From NCBI RefSeq assembly GCF_002270055.1, contig NZ_NIBG01000021.1:1-64000 (forward strand): a DNA stretch of 64,000 nucleotides, given 5' to 3'. Within the stretch, counting starts at the first letter, position 1; every line of letters begins with the position of its first letter. The DNA comes from Anaeromicrobium sediminis. GTDB taxonomy: Bacteria; Bacillota; Clostridia; Peptostreptococcales; Thermotaleaceae. Position numbers and translations under genes: made by a program. The notes beneath the pieces are model-generated. The model was not told the origin of the DNA. It did no database searches and saw only the letters and a program-made list of their open reading frames with translations. Of this stretch, positions 63,768 through 64,000 are shown one piece after another.

Positions 63768-63791
63768 ATTTAAATGAGAGAATGCTTAAAG

Positions 63792-63833
63792 GAAAATTTA
63801 ATAAATAGTTTGAGATAAAAGCAGATAGGTTAA
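63792..63833. repeat. 42-bp direct repeat, right copy
   Basis: Repeats the rluA 3' end (61906-61947) with two changes; here the sequence is not part of any gene. Confidence 0.85.
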
Positions 63834-63863
63834 TTTAAATAAATTAACCTATCTGCTTTTTGC
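63817..63863 (+). terminator. Second, longer copy of the rluA-type terminator
   Basis: AAAGCAGATAGGTTAATTT / AAATTAACCTATCTGCTTT, perfect 19-bp stem, 4-nt loop, then T5. No gene stands directly before it. Confidence 0.88.
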
Positions 63864-63891
63864 TTAATGATTTGATTTAAATTGTTTATAG

Positions 63892-63954
63892 ATTAAAAAT
63901 GAGGGTAGCAATATAACAGAGATTGAACAACTATTAAAAGAAATTAAAAAATAA
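63892..63954 (+). pseudogene. Possible C-terminal gene remnant
   Basis: A 20-codon frame without a start ends in IEQLLKEIKK-stop, a typical helical protein C terminus. It follows the duplicated terminator and may be the rest of a lost gene. Chance cannot be excluded. Confidence 0.2.
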
Positions 63955-64000
63955 AACTTCTTTTTTTCATCTTCGTCACATATGTTACAGAATTAAGACT

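Noticed and set aside
1-64000. CRISPR arrays, tRNA, rRNA and insertion sequences
   Set aside because: No regularly spaced repeat array, no cloverleaf with GTTCGA-type loops, and no transposase frame were found on either strand.

Overview
The window is A+T-rich Gram-positive DNA with strong AGGAGG-type ribosome binding sites, frequent TTG/GTG starts, tight operons and U-tract hairpin terminators. Its gene content (ornithine aminomutase pathway, citrate lyase with a tripartite transporter, glycyl-radical enzymes, two sigma-54 activators) points to a strictly anaerobic, amino-acid-fermenting member of the Clostridia, probably near Tissierella, Sporanaerobacter or Acetoanaerobium. This is inference from gene content. 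No rRNA, tRNA, insertion sequence or CRISPR array was seen.

Layout. 1-860: 3' end of a phage-type self-cleaving appendage protein. 1.05-6.1 kb: a sigma-54 activator, a two-gene glgC-glgA unit and an unknown gene. 6.2-22.2 kb: a Stickland-type ornithine locus, ord-ortA-ortB-oraS-oraE-glmL-like-orr, behind a clear -24/-12 promoter with three upstream palindromes. It continues with two alanine/glycine-type Na+ symporters, two M20 hydrolases (one RocB-like) and an amidohydrolase that probably supply amino acids. 22.2-30 kb: a cobalamin-linked region. A cobI-type methyltransferase and an ABC-2 exporter lie on the minus strand. A B12 riboswitch on the plus strand controls a corrinoid/metal ABC importer, a tandem lipoprotein cobaltochelatase and a lipoprotein with C-terminal SLH-like repeats. 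OraE needs B12, so the two regions are metabolically connected. 30-32.8 kb: a glycolipid glycosyltransferase and two unknown genes. 32.9-46.1 kb: citrate fermentation (citG, then citCDEFX-tctCBA, a sensor kinase/response regulator pair and an oxaloacetate decarboxylase alpha subunit).

46.2-55.7 kb, minus strand: the most unusual region. A PAS-type sigma-54 activator stands upstream of a -24/-12 promoter. The promoter drives a pyruvate-formate-lyase-like glycyl-radical enzyme and its activase, followed by an enolase-superfamily enzyme, a BCCT transporter, an acylating aldehyde dehydrogenase and a small VOC-like protein. The radical enzyme resembles PFL along its whole length, but its active-site loop reads Ser-Gly-Cys-Val-Gly. 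It has neither the Cys-Cys pair of PFL nor the Cys-x-Glu of choline lyase and diol dehydratases. The composition of this block also differs by eye from its surroundings. It looks like an undescribed, horizontally acquired anaerobic catabolic pathway for a zwitterionic or otherwise BCCT-transported compound.

56.4-64 kb: mostly housekeeping (methyltransferase, hemolysin III family, radical SAM protein, NAD kinase, RluA) and an NhaC antiporter. The antiporter is bracketed by a 42-bp near-perfect direct repeat of the rluA 3' end.

Unexplained DNA structure includes a 168-bp palindromic element between the glmL-like gene and orr, a family of hairpin repeats at three gene ends, and a strong terminator in the citC leader that leaves no room for a downstream promoter.
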